A stretch of 64,000 nt of DNA from Oscarella lobularis (taxonomy: Eukaryota > Porifera > Homoscleromorpha > Homosclerophorida > Oscarellidae). The stretch is from the NCBI RefSeq assembly GCF_947507565.1, contig NC_089192.1:1174690-1238689 (forward strand). The letters run 5' to 3'. Shown piece after piece: positions 22,592-34,967 of the stretch (its first letter is position 1; the number at the start of each line of letters is the position of its first letter). The notes under the pieces are model-generated. The model did not search any database, was not told the origin of the DNA, and saw only the letters and a list, made by a program, of their open reading frames with translations. The translations under genes and the position numbers were made by a program.

Positions 22592-25500
22592 ATGAAGACG
22601 ATCGTCGCTCGCCTCATCGTCTCGCTCATCGCTCTAACAGTGAGAACCGAGTCCCCGCCGCGAAACGCACCGAATCGCTCCGTTCATCGCGCGGATCGTA
22701 GACGGAGACCGCGTTCTAGATTCCTTTCTCGCTCGCCGACGAAGGCCACTGCATTTGGTACGGCCAATGCGGTCCCGACGCGCAAGGCATCGTCAACTGC
22801 GCCTACAACGGCACGGCGAAAGTCCTCCGCGAGCAACCGAACGGCGTCGAAGCGCTCGCCAAGTTGAAGAACTTTTGTCCGAATTTATACGAGGGAAACG
22901 ACACGCGAACGTGCTGCGATTATAATCAGGTCGTGGCGTTGACGACGCAAATGAACGTTCCTGAGCAGTTTTTCAGGTATCGCGGGGGTGCATGCAGTAC
23001 TGTAGACGTTTCCTCTCCCGTCTATCACGCCACCGGAAAACTCACGGGAAATCAAATTAGAGGGGTCCCTTATTAGATTAGGATGTAGCCAGTAGGGAAT
23101 GATGACGAAAAGTGAAAGGCATTGCATCATTCTTCTGCCTACACAGTATAGGTACTGTAGTGACGTAATTCAACGTAATAACCTCCCAAAAATTATTGCA
23201 TTCCCATCAGTACGTGCAGACGTACGAATACAACACTGAGGTCAATTTCATTTTCTTACTGATTGTCTTGGTATCACTCTCGTGGGCTACGTCATCGATA
23301 GTTTTTTTGGAATTGACGCCCTTGACGTCATTCCTTATTAATCTCTTCTCTCTAGCCGCTGCCCAAGTTGCTGGTACAACTTCCGCGACGTCTTCTGCAC
23401 GTCGACCTGCCATCCGCAGCAATCCCTCTTCATGGACGTCATAACGATGGACTGCCCGAAAAAAAACGAACGGGCCTGTCAATTGACTCACGTCGACTTC
23501 CGCCTCGACTCCACCTACGCCAACACGGTCTACAACTCGTGCCTCTACGTTCAATTTCCCTCCGGTCAAGAACGCGTTCTGAGCACGATGTGCGGCTCTC
23601 ACACGGCGGACACGTGCACGCCTCACGACTTCTTCACCTATCTCGGCTCGACGAACAACGGTTTCGCTCCCTTTCAAATCGACTTCAAAATCGAGAAAAA
23701 TCGAACGCTGCCTACTTACACTCAACGCGCCTATCGATGCAACGAGTCGCTCAACGATTGCGGTTTCGCGTGTGCGTGCGTCGACTGTCCGAGCGCCTGT
23801 CCCTCGCCTCGATCGATCCCCGTCTCTGAACTGCCCTTTGAGATATTTCACATCGACGGGATTCTATTCGTTATGGCGTGTTTATACGGAGCGTTCGTCG
23901 TGATATTTTTCATCGTAGTCGTTATTTCGTGTGTGGTGAAGTGGAGGCAAGAGGAGATGAAAGAACGCGCTTTTGCCCTGGACGAAGTCTCCGCTCCCAC
24001 CTACGGCTTCGTTTCGAATTCCCACGCATCGACTAAATCGGACGTTCGCCGTCTCATCGATTCCGAGTCTCGGTTGAAAACCGAGGAAGCTACGTCGAAT
24101 AATCCAGGTTGTCTCGCGCGAATCGGTCTCGTCTTTGAGGCGAAACTGATGCTGTTTTTTCGCTTGTGGGGCCAACTTTGCTGCGAGCATCCCTTCAAAG
24201 TGATTTTCGGTTCGATCGTCGTCATCGGCGCGCTGACGTGCGGCGTGCTGCGCGTTCGAACTACGACGGATCCCGTCGAATTGTGGTCCATGCCGACGAG
24301 CGAGTCGAGACTCCAGAAGGATTATTTTGACAAGCACTTTGGGCCGTTTTATCGAACGGAGCAGGTCATTGTCACGGCGCCGAACGTGTCCGGATCGGAA
24401 TATCTCGTGCAGACGGGGACGAATGTCCATACGGTTTATTTTGGATCGGCTCTTCAGAAAGAAGTATTGGATGAGGTAAGAGGGAGTTCAATAATCAAGA
24501 ATCTCTCATAAAGTATTTGCAAATTTTGTTAATACCTGTGAAGCAGTATTTCGAGTTAAATCGTTTTGTAATCATATTCGATGGGGTTTTTGAAGATCCT
24601 TTGGAATAATTAATTTATTAATTAAAATCCTCAACTTTTTAAGAAGGAAATTTTTCTCAATTAAATTTTCTAGGTTTTCGATTTACAAGATGACATCATG
24701 AACATTGTTGGCAACTATACGACGGATAGTGGAACTGTCATTCCCGTCGGATTGAAGGACATCTGCCTTCAGCTGCTTGCGTCTGATAACGCCAACTGCG
24801 CCATAACGAGCGTTCTCAATTACTTCCAGAACAATCGGACCATCTTCAATCACGTACGCGGTTATTACGCCCCCGGGATATTCATAAAAATTGCGGATTA
24901 TCACGATCATCTCATGTATTGCACTAGGTACAAGTCTCCCTCTTGATTCCTCCCTTTACTCTTTCACTAAAGGGCGCTTTCCTTTAGGGATCCGACGTCA
25001 GTCAATTCTTCGTATCTTCATGAATCGTGTCTAGGCAATTTTGGGGGTCCTGTCTATCCTAACGTAGCATTGGGTGGATATAACGGTGAGATTAGGCCGT
25101 TGGGAGCCTGCGAGACGTCTATCTTTCTCTGTCTTGTAGACTCTGGCACTCTTCCCGACTATGTGAGCGCGAAAATGCTCGTTCTTACATTCACCGTGAA
25201 TAATCACTTGGACAAGAAACGCAACGCCAAGGCAGAAGCGTGGGAAGCGGCGTAAGAGTATATAAATTAAGAAAAACGAATAATTAATTAAAGAACGTTC
25301 TGCATAAGATTTTTGGACTACGTTCGCAGTTACCGTGGCAACCTAATTAACATCTCCTACTCAGCCGAGGCAAGAAAAAGTCACAATTATTCAAACCCGA
25401 ATGACGTTTATTGACAGAGATCCGTGGAAGACGAAATCAATCGCGAAAGTGCCCCCGACATTTTTATCATATCAATCAGCTATTTTCTCATGTTCATCTA

Positions 25501-28239
25501 CGTTGCATTCTTCCTCGGTCGCATCAGCTCCCCCAATAGACTTCTCGTTAAGACAACACCTTTATCTCTCAAGACCCGTCATTGATGTTTTTCTCCTCTA
25601 GATTGACGCTTCGATCTCTCTTGCCTTGGCTGGGGTTATCATAGTCTTGGCTGCTGTCGCCGCATCGATTGGCTTCTTTAGCTATCTCTCCATTCCTCTT
25701 AATCTGATCGTTCTCCAAGTGATGCCCTTCCTATGTCTCGCTGTCGGTGTCGACAATATATTTATTCTCGTTCAAACATTAAAGGCGAGGGAGGGAGGTA
25801 CTGTGATATCATTGGCTAATTGCGTGGTCTTTTAGCGTGACGTCGCTAAGCCTGGGGAGACACTGGAGGAGCAGGTGGGCCGCATTCTCGGTCAAGTTGC
25901 ACCCAGCATGCTATTGACCTCAATTTCTGAATTGCTTGCCCTTGGATTAGGTAGTCCATACAACCTTTAGGTAGTTTCGAAGTTGATTCCTCCTTCCCCC
26001 CTACGTAGGAGCTTTGACACCGATGCCGGCTGTACGCACTTTTTCATTATATGCAGCTGTTGCAATTGTTCTGGACTTCCTTCTACAGGTCAGCCTAGGA
26101 ATATACTAGATTATATAGTAACTGCTTCATAGCCAATATTTCTCAACGCATTATTTTTCTAATTTAGATTACTTGCTTTGTTGCTTTGCTGTTTCTCGAC
26201 GCAAAGCGACAGCAGAAAAAGCGTTTAGACATTGCTTGCTGTGTCAAAGTGAAATCCGCCGATGACGTACAGTCACACGAAAAATGCATTGTCTATCGTG
26301 TCATTGAAAACCACTACGCCCCGTTTCTTATGAACGGCGTCGTACGCGTTGTCGTGGTATAATAAAGAAAAAAGAGAGAAGCGAGCTATAATTTTTCAAA
26401 TTTTTTTCTCTTTTAGATGGTATTTTTTACGGGACTTTTTGCAATCAGCATCGTCGGCATGCTACATCTCCACGTCGGCTTGAACCAGGAACTTCTATTT
26501 CCAAAGGATTCCTACCTTCGCAATTACAGCAACGTGTCTAAGTATCTCAGTACGGGCCCCCCGCTCTATTTCGTCGTCAAAGGCGGCATTGACTATCGGC
26601 AGCCAAAAGAACAGAATAAAATATGCGGTCTTCCCGGATGCAACAATAATTCTATAGTGCAACAGCTAACTCATTATTCGGAGATAAAAGACTAGTAAGT
26701 CACCTGGGCGTAGAGTTGGTAAGTAGTCGTAGGATATACTAATTAATTAATAAGCATATGAGGAAATCGGGGGAATGTGGATTATATGAAAAGAGCATGT
26801 CCTTATGCATTTTCTCCTTTGTCTTAAGTTCGACCATAGCATTGCCGCCTAATTCTTGGCTGGACGACTATCTCTCGTGGGTCAATCCCCAATCTCAATG
26901 CTGTCGCGTAGTCAAAGACTCTAAGGACTTTTGCTCAACGTCTAACTGTAAGCATATATCGGTTTGGTGTTTGACGTCTTCGCGCGGACTTGGCATGCAT
27001 CTTTTTTTTTCTTCAGATCCCCTCAACGATCCCAATTGCACCAAGTGTCTTATGCCGAATGAACTTCTCACCTGTTTCAGTCCGCCCGAGAATCAATTCA
27101 TGCACTTTTTAGACTTTTTTCTGAAAGATAATCCTAACGTTCACTGCGTGAAAGGGTAAGTTCAGTGACGTGGGATCAGTCCGAGGAGACAATGAGTTGT
27201 TTCTAGTGGCCACGCCGCCTATCAATCGGCTGTCGATTTGGGTCCGTCGAATGAGACAGCCAATCAGACTATAGAAGGTAACTAAATATTTATTAACGTT
27301 TTTTTTAGCTTGAACTAGAGCGCCTTTTTTAGCTGCTTATCTCATGACGTATCACACCGTACTCAACAACGACACCGACTACATTCGAGCGCTCAAAAGA
27401 GCGCGAGAAATCTCGCAGAATCTTACTGAATCGCTAAACGGAAGCTCAAGCGTTTTTCCGTACAGGTAAAGGCACAGGAATACATTATTATTATTCGAAT
27501 ATTTATTATTTTTTCCTAGCGTTTTCTACGTGTTTTATGAGCAGTATCTTTCTCTGGCTGCCTCGGCTGCATTCAACTTGGGCATCTGCGCCGGCAAGTC
27601 CTTTTTCCCCGTTCACGAATTGTTATTTATTAGGTTATTAGGAGCGATCTTTGTTTTGACATTTTTTCTGCTCGGCTGCAGCGTCATGTCGGCGTTTACT
27701 GTCACCCTAACCGTCGCTATGATCGTTGTGGATGTCATGGGAATGATGTGGGCGTGGGGAATTTCCTTCAATGCCATATCCGTCGCCAATCTCGTCATGG
27801 TAGGCGAATAGAAGAGAAGAAAAGGCGTTTACATAATATAGACTTTATTTAAATAAAGGCAACGGGAATAGCGGTGGAATTCTGCACGCACGTCGTGCGT
27901 GCGTTTGCGCTGAGTCGCGCGAAGGGCGCCAACAGACGAGCGCAAGCCGCACTCTCAGAAATGGGCTCATCAGTACGAGAACTACACCTATGTTCCTAGA
28001 CTCAATTTTTTTCTTAGCTTTTTAGTGGAATCACTCTGACCAAGTTCCTCGGTATCATATTTCTCGTCTTCTCTAAATCTCAGCTCTTCGAAGTCTTCTA
28101 CTTTCGAATGTACCTCGGGATCGTCGTCTTCGGCGCGACGCACGGCCTTATCTTTCTTCCCGTCCTCCTCACCTACATCGGCCCATCGGCCATGCCGTCC
28201 CCCGAGTCCGTTTTGAAGAATTTACCTGTTGCCAAGTGA
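22592..28239 (+). CDS. NPC1: NPC1-A: NPC intracellular cholesterol transporter 1 homologue
   Basis: Twenty-one exons: 22592-22639, 22720-22976, 23356-24475, 24674-24927, 24988-25085, 25140-25251, 25309-25369, 25418-25546, 25602-25784, 25836-25950, 26009-26088, 26168-26356, 26417-26694, 26829-26947, 27017-27155, 27207-27277, 27333-27465, 27520-27593, 27642-27799, 27859-27972 and 28018-28239. They give 1317 residues, close to the family's ~1280. A signal peptide precedes the cysteine-rich sterol-binding N-terminal domain ([24 protein letters not shown]). TM1, the middle lumenal domain, the sterol-sensing domain (exons 8-12, [13 protein letters not shown]), the cysteine-rich loop (exons 13-16) and the last membrane bundle (exons 17-21) follow. 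Introns after exons 7, 9 and 18 are GC-AG. The family exports sterol from late endosomes with NPC2. The protein ends LKNLPVAK with no LLNF-type dileucine signal; a TGA stands where copy B has CGA. Confidence 0.93.
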
Positions 28240-28567
28240 CGACAGCGATCTCCGTTCTCCGATACACCGACACTGCGCGTGCAGGCGGGGCAATAGACGT
28301 TATGTTATGTATTTAGCGAAACTAGTTTGTCGTTTGCTTTGCTGGCTTTTTTAATTCTCTGTCTTGCACACTCCATCATTTGCCTTGTATCGTTTCTGGT
28401 TTTTGAAGAAAAAATATGCTAATTGAAAGCCGATGGGCATCCGGGTCCAGTCAGACGCCATTTTGCTTCACAACACGACGAGAATAGCTCCTGCAACCAG
28501 AGATTAAATAGCACAACGTTACTCTGTGACGTCACTAGGATTCCACGACAGCGCACTTTAGCTGACG
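28240..28567. other. Intergenic: NPC1-A 3' end and L12 promoter
   Basis: The first ~150 bp still match the sequence after NPC1-B, so the ~10-kb duplication extends past the stop. From about 28400 the sequence resembles the gamma-class promoter (GCATCCGGGTCCAGTCAGAC, GCCATTTTG), although the gene that follows is alpha-like. The E-box/CRE element is absent. No coding region is seen. Confidence 0.5.
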
Positions 28568-30237
28568 ATGGAGGTCGCGGCAATTGGCGTTTGGCTCGCT
28601 GTTGCTATGGCGTTTGATCACTACGTGAAAGCTAGTGGATCAGGTACAAAGTCTAGTGACTCACGTCTTCGTAATAAGGCTTTCTCAGACGTGAAATTGG
28701 ATCTCAACGTCGTTGGAGCTGTCATGGAATTTGGAATGCAAAGCCCGTTACATGCTGAAAGTTACTATGGTTTTGCTATTGATGGCGATTTAGACACTGA
28801 TTGGTCCAAGTGTACGGTTTCAAACTACGCTGGGCAAAGCGATTTCATGATTGATCTTCGAGGCATTTATCCTGTTGACCGCGTTGCTGTATTATCGCGT
28901 CGTCGGTATGCCGCAGGTGCAGAAGTATTTGTGGGAAATTTGAGTTCTGTGGAAAAAGATCCTTTTCAATGCGGAAGCAGACATCCAGAATTGGCCAGTA
29001 CATCGTTTACTGAGTTTAGGTGCTCTACCACTTTTTGGATTCAGTACATACGAATACGAAAAGCCAACAGCGGAATATATTGGAAGTCGCGGTCCTTGCA
29101 GATATGTGAAGTAGATGTTTATCACAATAGTAAGGCAGATAATATCTCTCTAGAATATGGGCAATCTCCTTATTTGTAGATCAGAAATATGATCTCCAGA
29201 AATTGAATGCCCAACTGCAATTTGAAGTATCAGGATCCTATCTGGAGATCAATAGTAGCTATGTGATGGTTACTGACAGTGAACTTGACACGTGTGTTCA
29301 AAGCATTCAGTGGAGTGGAGGGGAGACTGTATGGCTAAAGATTGACTTGAAGAGATCTTACTTTGTGACTGTCGTGGTCTTATCTCCGAAATATCAGTCA
29401 AACAGAGTGTATGTCAGTAACAGATCAGAATTCCTGATGAAGACTAGATGTAATCAGAGCAGTAATCGCTTTCACTGCTCTGGGTCTCATCAAGTGCGAT
29501 ATGTAATCATTGTTGACAGGCGTCGCTACTATGGCCAGACAAGTAGGATATGTGAAGTTGAAGTTTTTTACAAACCAGAACCTACATTACCTTGCCAGTA
29601 TCTTCCTTATCTCCCAAATTCGACTACAATTACTGACTGGAAGACAGCAACATACACGTGCATCAACAATCTTGCTCCTGAGATGCAAACAATAACTTGC
29701 CTACCAACTGGACAGTGGAGCGAAACCTTGAAGCAATGCAGGCGTAAGTGCTTTGTGAACAAGTTTAAAAGTTTTAATTTTATTTATCGCTATCTAGCCA
29801 AAGTGTGTCCTGATCTAGGTCATCCAATTCATGGCAAAATTTCATTACCGTCAGAAAAGACGTTAAGAAATACCGTTTCGTATAGCTGTTCAACGTGCTA
29901 TAGAATACATGGAAATAGCAGGAGGCACTGTCAATTGGCAGACGACGGAAAGTCTTTGAAATGGTCGGGATCAGAGCCTACTTGCAAGGGTATCAGATTT
30001 CCCCAGTAACGTTTTTAAAACTTCAACAGACATAATTTTTGTTTAGTTGTTCATTGTGGAGACGCTCCAGTTGTTGATAAAGCAACCGTTAGAGTCACGT
30101 CGAAAATCTGCGGTGGCACTGCGTCTTACAAGTGCGAAGGAGTGGCAACGCTGTTTGGAAGTTCGCATCTATTTTGCGGTCCTGAGGGAAGGTGGCTGGG
30201 TACAATCCCAATATGTGTTAGTCTCCCAGGAAAGTAA
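28568..30237 (+). CDS. L12: secreted lectin-like/CCP protein, divergent alpha class
   Basis: Exons 28568-29129, 29180-29743, 29798-29989 and 30047-30237 give 502 residues. The N-terminus (MEVAAIGVWLAVAMAFDHYV) differs from all other alpha genes. Domain 1 then follows the class (KLDLNVVGAVMEFG, FMIDLRGIYPVDRVAVLSR, EVFVGN, SLQICEVDVYH). Domain 2 has VWLKIDLKRSYFVT and ICEVEVFYKP. CCP1-3 are complete, ending early at SLPGK. Intron 2 (54 bp) is a multiple of three without stops, so exons 2 and 3 form one continuous frame. Exon 2 is close to that of L1. This is the least repetitive alpha member and may have a separate history. Confidence 0.85.
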
Positions 30238-30282
30238 TTCAGACGAGATATCTTTTCTGTGCATGTAGTTTGAGACGTCATT

Positions 30283-30299
30283 TCACGTGACGTCGCGTG
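30283..30299 (+). promoter_or_regulatory. E-box/CRE-like element upstream of L13
   Basis: TCACGTGACGTCGCGTG lies 142 bp before the L13 ATG. Confidence 0.5.
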
Positions 30300-30424
30300 G
30301 TTTTCGTCGTTCCGTATGGTATGAAGTCCGCAAATGAATACGGAGCAATTAGGTCGTCGGGTCTTATTCCACTACATATAAGCCGATCGTCTCTCTGTAT
30401 CGCAGAGCGATCGTTAGAATTGCG

Positions 30425-32132
30425 ATGACGAAACTCTGTCTTTATTGCGCAGTCCTCTTGGCAGCCGTACTGACGGCACAATGTAGTTCAGGCATGGAGG
30501 AGGATTTGGAATCGACTGTAGCGAATCCTCCGGCCGAATGCGAACGAAACGGGAAATTAGATCTCAACGCTGTTGGAGCTGAGCTAGAATTTGAAGTACA
30601 AAACACCCTAGACGTGCTGAGCAGATACGAGTTTTCTATCGACGGTAATAAAAGCACGGAATGGAAAGACTGTACCGTGTCAAGCTTTGCTGACGAAATT
30701 GACTATTGGATTGATCTTCGAAACATTTATCCTATTGATCGCATAACGTTGCTGTCTCGCTACTATAGGGCAAATGGTGCTGAAGTATTTGTGGGAAATT
30801 TCAGTGCCTCTGGAAAGACTGAGAATCAACAGAAATGTGGAGACAGTTATCCAGTGGTACGTCTTTTCAAGACTGCACCTCTAACTGAATTCGACTGTCA
30901 CGGCACACATTGGGTTCAATACATTCGAATCAGAAGAGTCAGTAAAGTATTAAGAAGTTTGCAAATTTGTGAAGTAGAAGTTTATGATCAGAGTAAGCAT
31001 TATCTTATCTACCCGCTTCTTTTATTAATTAACTATTTCATTCCTTGACGTAGATTATAAGTATGATCTCAATATGCTGAATCCTCAAATGTCTTTTGAA
31101 CTACATTCAAGAAGCAATTACCATTTTGCTACTGACGGCATTCCAGATCTCACTAGGTGCTCTCGAAGCGGTTTAATCAGGCAGTATGGATCGATTTGGA
31201 TGAAAGTCAACTTACGCAAAGCCTACGCTGTTTCCAAAGTTAGGCTACTATCTCTTGAACCCAATTTATATAGAGTATTTACAAGCAACAGCTCCGAGTT
31301 TGTGAACAAAACGGAATGCAATCAAGATAACTTTTATGAGTACATATGCCCAGTCTTGCAAGCTCAGCATATACTCGTTGTTTATGAACGACCTCAGAGC
31401 TCTTCTAATCGTTTCTACCAAATGCAAGTTTGCGAAATCGAAGTCTACTACGAACGGCATGAAGAACCTCGCCAGAATTCACCTGACGTTCCTTGCGGCT
31501 TTCCTCCGCATCTTTCTAAGGCAACAATGACTACTGACTGGAAAACGGCAACTTACATATGCAACGACAATCTGATACCCAAAACGCCCCAGATCATAAC
31601 GTGCTTATCAAGCGGACTTTGGAGCAGCACTCTACTGCAGTGCAAGCGTAAGTAAATAACCATGACCCTATAATAGATTTCTAATACTTTGCCCCTGTAG
31701 CTACATGTCCCAATCTCCACTCCCCAGTTCGGGGTGGCGTCTCTCTTCCTTCTCAAAGGGTAGTGGGAACGATTGCCAAGTACAGCTGTTCATTCTGCTA
31801 CGAATTACACGGTAATGAAAAGAGGCAATGCATATCAGAGGACAATGGGAGTTCGTTGAAGTGGTCAGGATCAGAACCTACGTGCAAAAGTACAAAACAT
31901 TATATTCAATACTTCTTAGCTAATTTCTGTATGTAATTTAGTTGTTCACTGTGGAGATCCTCCAGTCGTAGACAAGGCAACGCATAGCGTCACGTCAAAA
32001 GTCTGCGGTGGTGTTGCTTTATACAAATGCAGTGAAGGAGCACTCATGTTAGGCAGAGGACACTTCATCTGCAGTCCAGGGGGTAAGTGGCTGGGAATAC
32101 GACCTGTATGCGTCCACGCGCCTCATAAGTAA
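30425..32132 (+). CDS. L13: secreted lectin-like/CCP protein, beta/gamma chimera with mid-exon switch
   Basis: Exons 30425-30992, 31054-31647, 31701-31889 and 31942-32132 give 513 residues. Exon 1 and the first two thirds of exon 2 are beta class (MTKLCLYCAVLLAAVLTAQC; NFYEYICPVLQAQHILVVYE; CEIEVYYE). Near 31500-31530 the sequence switches to the L11/gamma type (KATMTTDWKTATYICNDNLI, LWSSTLLQCKRK). Exons 3 and 4 are gamma-like, with CCP2 one codon shorter near its start. The crossover therefore lies inside CCP1, unlike L11 and L16, where it lies near intron 1. The frame is intact throughout. Confidence 0.85.
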
Positions 32133-33300
32133 AAACGAATATTTTTGTGCATTGTTTACAATTTTAATACAGAAGTAATTGCGCATGCGCCCTTTGCACC
32201 TAGAAACAGTTTCGCGTCTTGGTTCTGCTCAAGCTTGAAAAGGATCACGAATTTGGACGCTCAGCTCAAGTCGGGCGCCTTTTCTGATTTTCCTGTCATC
32301 GAGGAAGGCTTGGAACTGGCGAAGATGTACGCGGAACGGCGCTATCTTCAATTTCGATCCTTCGACGAAGGCGAGACTGTCGGAAGTCGCGCAGGCGACG
32401 CGAATTTGCCGTCAGTGGCAATTGAGCTCAACTCAACACTAGCCAACACGACAACAATCAGGCTCACATGTTTCTCGCAGGCGAAAAGACGTTCTTCGAA
32501 GCGACGTCAACGGAGAGGCGTTAACGTTAAAAGGTCGTTTGCCGAGGAATTGCGAAGGGCTTGCGCTTGGCCGAGAGATTCCATACATAGGCGAATCTAC
32601 GTCTGCCTCGTGGCGACTTCATACGTTCATGAATTGGCCCATTGCAAGTTGCATCGTTATTATTTGAAAGACATGATGTTTGGTTGGAGTCTGCACAACA
32701 GTTTCGGCGATTTCCCCCCTATCGAGTAGTGGTACTAGATGCTGGACGTCAGTCTGATCAGACGGCCAACGTCGAAGTTGCTTTGGGACATAATAAACAG
32801 ACGGCGAGACTGACCACAAGGTACCTCAGTTTACTGGAGCAAATCCTGCGATCGGAAGTGACTTTTGACGAGACGTCTTCGCTCGTTTCCGCGGTGGAAG
32901 AATCTTTGGGAATTGCTGAGCAAGAAAACGATGACGAAGGGGAAGAATCTGAAGACGAGTGGTGGATATTGGAGTCCGGGGAGATTTCTTGGGGTCGTAA
33001 GCCAGACTCTGTTGTTGTCAAGTCATCAAGGAAGAATGAGTTTCTATTGAAATTGAGGATCGCTGCAAACAAGGTTTTGCTCGATATTTCTAGAAGGAAA
33101 AGCTGTTGTGGAGAGAGATTATGGTAAGGGTGGCATAATATGTAGTCGCAGCAGCTCTCTTCGTCCGAAAAATATTATTATGCCAGGCAGAAGCGTCTTT
33201 ATAGCAGACAAGCTGTTTTGTGTAGAGAAAGTATACGAGTATTTGGACATAGATGTTTGGATTGGCAATCATGTGGAAGAACAAATACGAGTTTATTTAT
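32133..33300 (+). other. Unrecognised open frames between L13 and the kelch gene
   Basis: An open frame to 32729 and an overlapping one from 32642 to 33127 could be exons of one gene with an unlocated intron, or a decayed gene. The first encodes a basic region and VHELAHC at 32625-32645, which fits the HExxH zinc-protease motif, but the third ligand cannot be placed and the match may be chance. The second is acidic (about residues 90-110, rich in Glu and Asp). I recognise no family. Neither frame has a clearly supported start. Confidence 0.3.
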
Positions 33301-33647
33301 GAGTGAAATACATTTCTGCATACGAAATCATGATTTGTGTTGTACCGAACGTCGGTGGTCACAGCCGCTTCAAATTTGTTTCGGATAACCATGGATGCTA
33401 GAAGGGAGCATCCATGGGATAACCAATTATTCGAATAATCGATCAGATGTACACAGACGGTCTGTGAGACCGTCTCTAGAGCGGTTTTCTGTCCCTCAGC
33501 TAAACATCTCCGCGAATTTGTGTGACAACTGAACATAAAAAGACAGACCGGACAGACCCGCCCCTAGCGCCCCCAGCTAGCCGCCCCCCTAGCGCCCTAG
33601 CGAGCTCCCCCTAGCGCCGCGCGCATGCTTCGATCAAAACCGCTAAC
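33301..33647. repeat. Two perfect hairpins and a C-rich tract upstream of the kelch gene
   Basis: An 11-bp perfect stem lies at 33389-33399 and 33407-33417 (CCATGGATGCT/AGCATCCATGG, 7-nt loop). A 9-bp perfect stem lies at 33455-33463 and 33467-33475 (AGACGGTCT/AGACCGTCT, 3-nt loop). Bases ~33555-33620 hold several copies of CCCCTAGCGCC-like units just before the kelch ATG. Confidence 0.55.
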
Positions 33648-34967
33648 ATGTCCCCCAAGGAGCCAAGATGCGATCTCGAGTGCGTCGCGCTGAACGACAG
33701 GGTGTATCTATGGGGTGGAACATCTCCAGACGGTGCGGAATTCTACTCGAGGAACCAAATTTACGTGTACAGCCTCACGGCTGGCACGTGGGAGCAGTTT
33801 CTGGCGTCTGGAGAAGTTCCCCCGCCGTGTTGCCGCGCTCGATGTGAAGTAATCGGCGATACGATATTCACGTACGGCGGGAAACTGGCAGACGGCAGTC
33901 GCTCGATGGAGATGTATCGTCTCCATTCGGATACACTAATTTGGAGCAAGCAGGCGATTGATCGAACGTCTGAAAAACCGTTTGGTCGATCTAGCTGCTG
34001 TTTTGTGGCTCTACCCCCTGAAAAGCTGCTTCTTTTCGGTGGGTACGGTCCTGATCCGGGGCTGGAGATACAGCAAGGAGCTACTTGGATTCCAGAATCC
34101 GAATACGAGTTTGGATTCAACAACGAACTGTATCTATTCACCATTAGCGGTACTGTATTTAGCGTTGAACATGCGTGCACATGGTATTATGTTGATGAAA
34201 TAGGTAGCAAGTGGGAAAGTATTGATATTGTTGGTACCCGTCCTGAGCCGTGCTGTTCTGCTGCAATGGCTCCGATTGATGATCACCGAGTTCTCCTGTA
34301 TGGTGGTCATGGCAGTCGTACGTTTCATGATCTTTTTATGCTTGACATTGAAAAAAGAGTATGAGATTCAGAATGTACATGTGACGTGGTATTCCTAACT
34401 ACATTGTTGCAGGAGTGGGTTATTCTTTCTACTGGTTTGGGACCACCTCCTAAACTTTGGCACACTCTATCAAAGTTTTCCATTGATGAACGACCATTTT
34501 TTCTGCTACTTGGTGGGAAGCCTTCAGAATCGGGCGATTTTGACCCATTCGTTTATTACTACAATTTTGATGATTCTCAGTGGACTGTCAGTCCCTTTAA
34601 GGCCAGTCAAGTGTTATTTGCGTTTAATTGTGCCGATGCTTAGCTCTAACTAGGATGAACAGGGGAAACCTATCAATTGCTTAATTGCCCGCCACTCTGC
34701 TATCTGTCTCACCGCGAAGGATCAGCTTGAAGTGGTCCTTTTTGGTGGGGTGGGGACAAATGAAAAGTTCATTTTTTGCCGCCTGAATAAGAGTAAGTGC
34801 GTTTTTGAATTTGCCATTTTGCCATAATTATAGCTGGCATAGCTGGCAAATAGGGTATTGATGTTTTTCTATTAGAAGCTCCTGAGTTGTTTGCCAGCCT
34901 GTTCCCAATGAGGGAAAAAGACTTGCTTATACTCCCCAGTTCATGGCAGCGTCTCTCTTCCTTCTGA
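33648..34967 (+). CDS. KLHDC-like kelch-repeat protein with rearranged 3' end
   Basis: Five exons are proposed: 33648-34149, 34204-34358, 34413-34610, 34654-34792 and 34876-34967 (361 residues). Kelch blades show paired glycines and the spaced Tyr/Trp pattern: VYLWGG, IFTYGG, LLLFGGYGPD, VLLYGGHG, FLLLGG and VVLFGG. The large insert after the third blade (NNELYLFTI) resembles KLHDC1/2/10, beta-propeller substrate receptors of cullin-2 ligases; that assignment is tentative. The first intron (54 bp) is stop-free and in frame. The last exon begins APELFASLFPMREKDLL, then runs at ~34930 into lectin-gene CCP2 sequence read in the wrong frame (PSSWQRLSSF, stop). The native C-terminus is thus replaced by duplication-breakpoint sequence. 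Confidence 0.7.

Noticed and set aside
22592-22867. Continuous Arg-rich frame after the NPC1-A start
   Set aside because: It reads through intron 1; splicing at 22639/22720 gives the NPC1 N-terminal domain instead.
23207-23851. Long minus-strand open frame across NPC1-A exon 3
   Set aside because: NPC1 homology is clear on the plus strand; the antisense frame is a by-product of GC-rich third positions.
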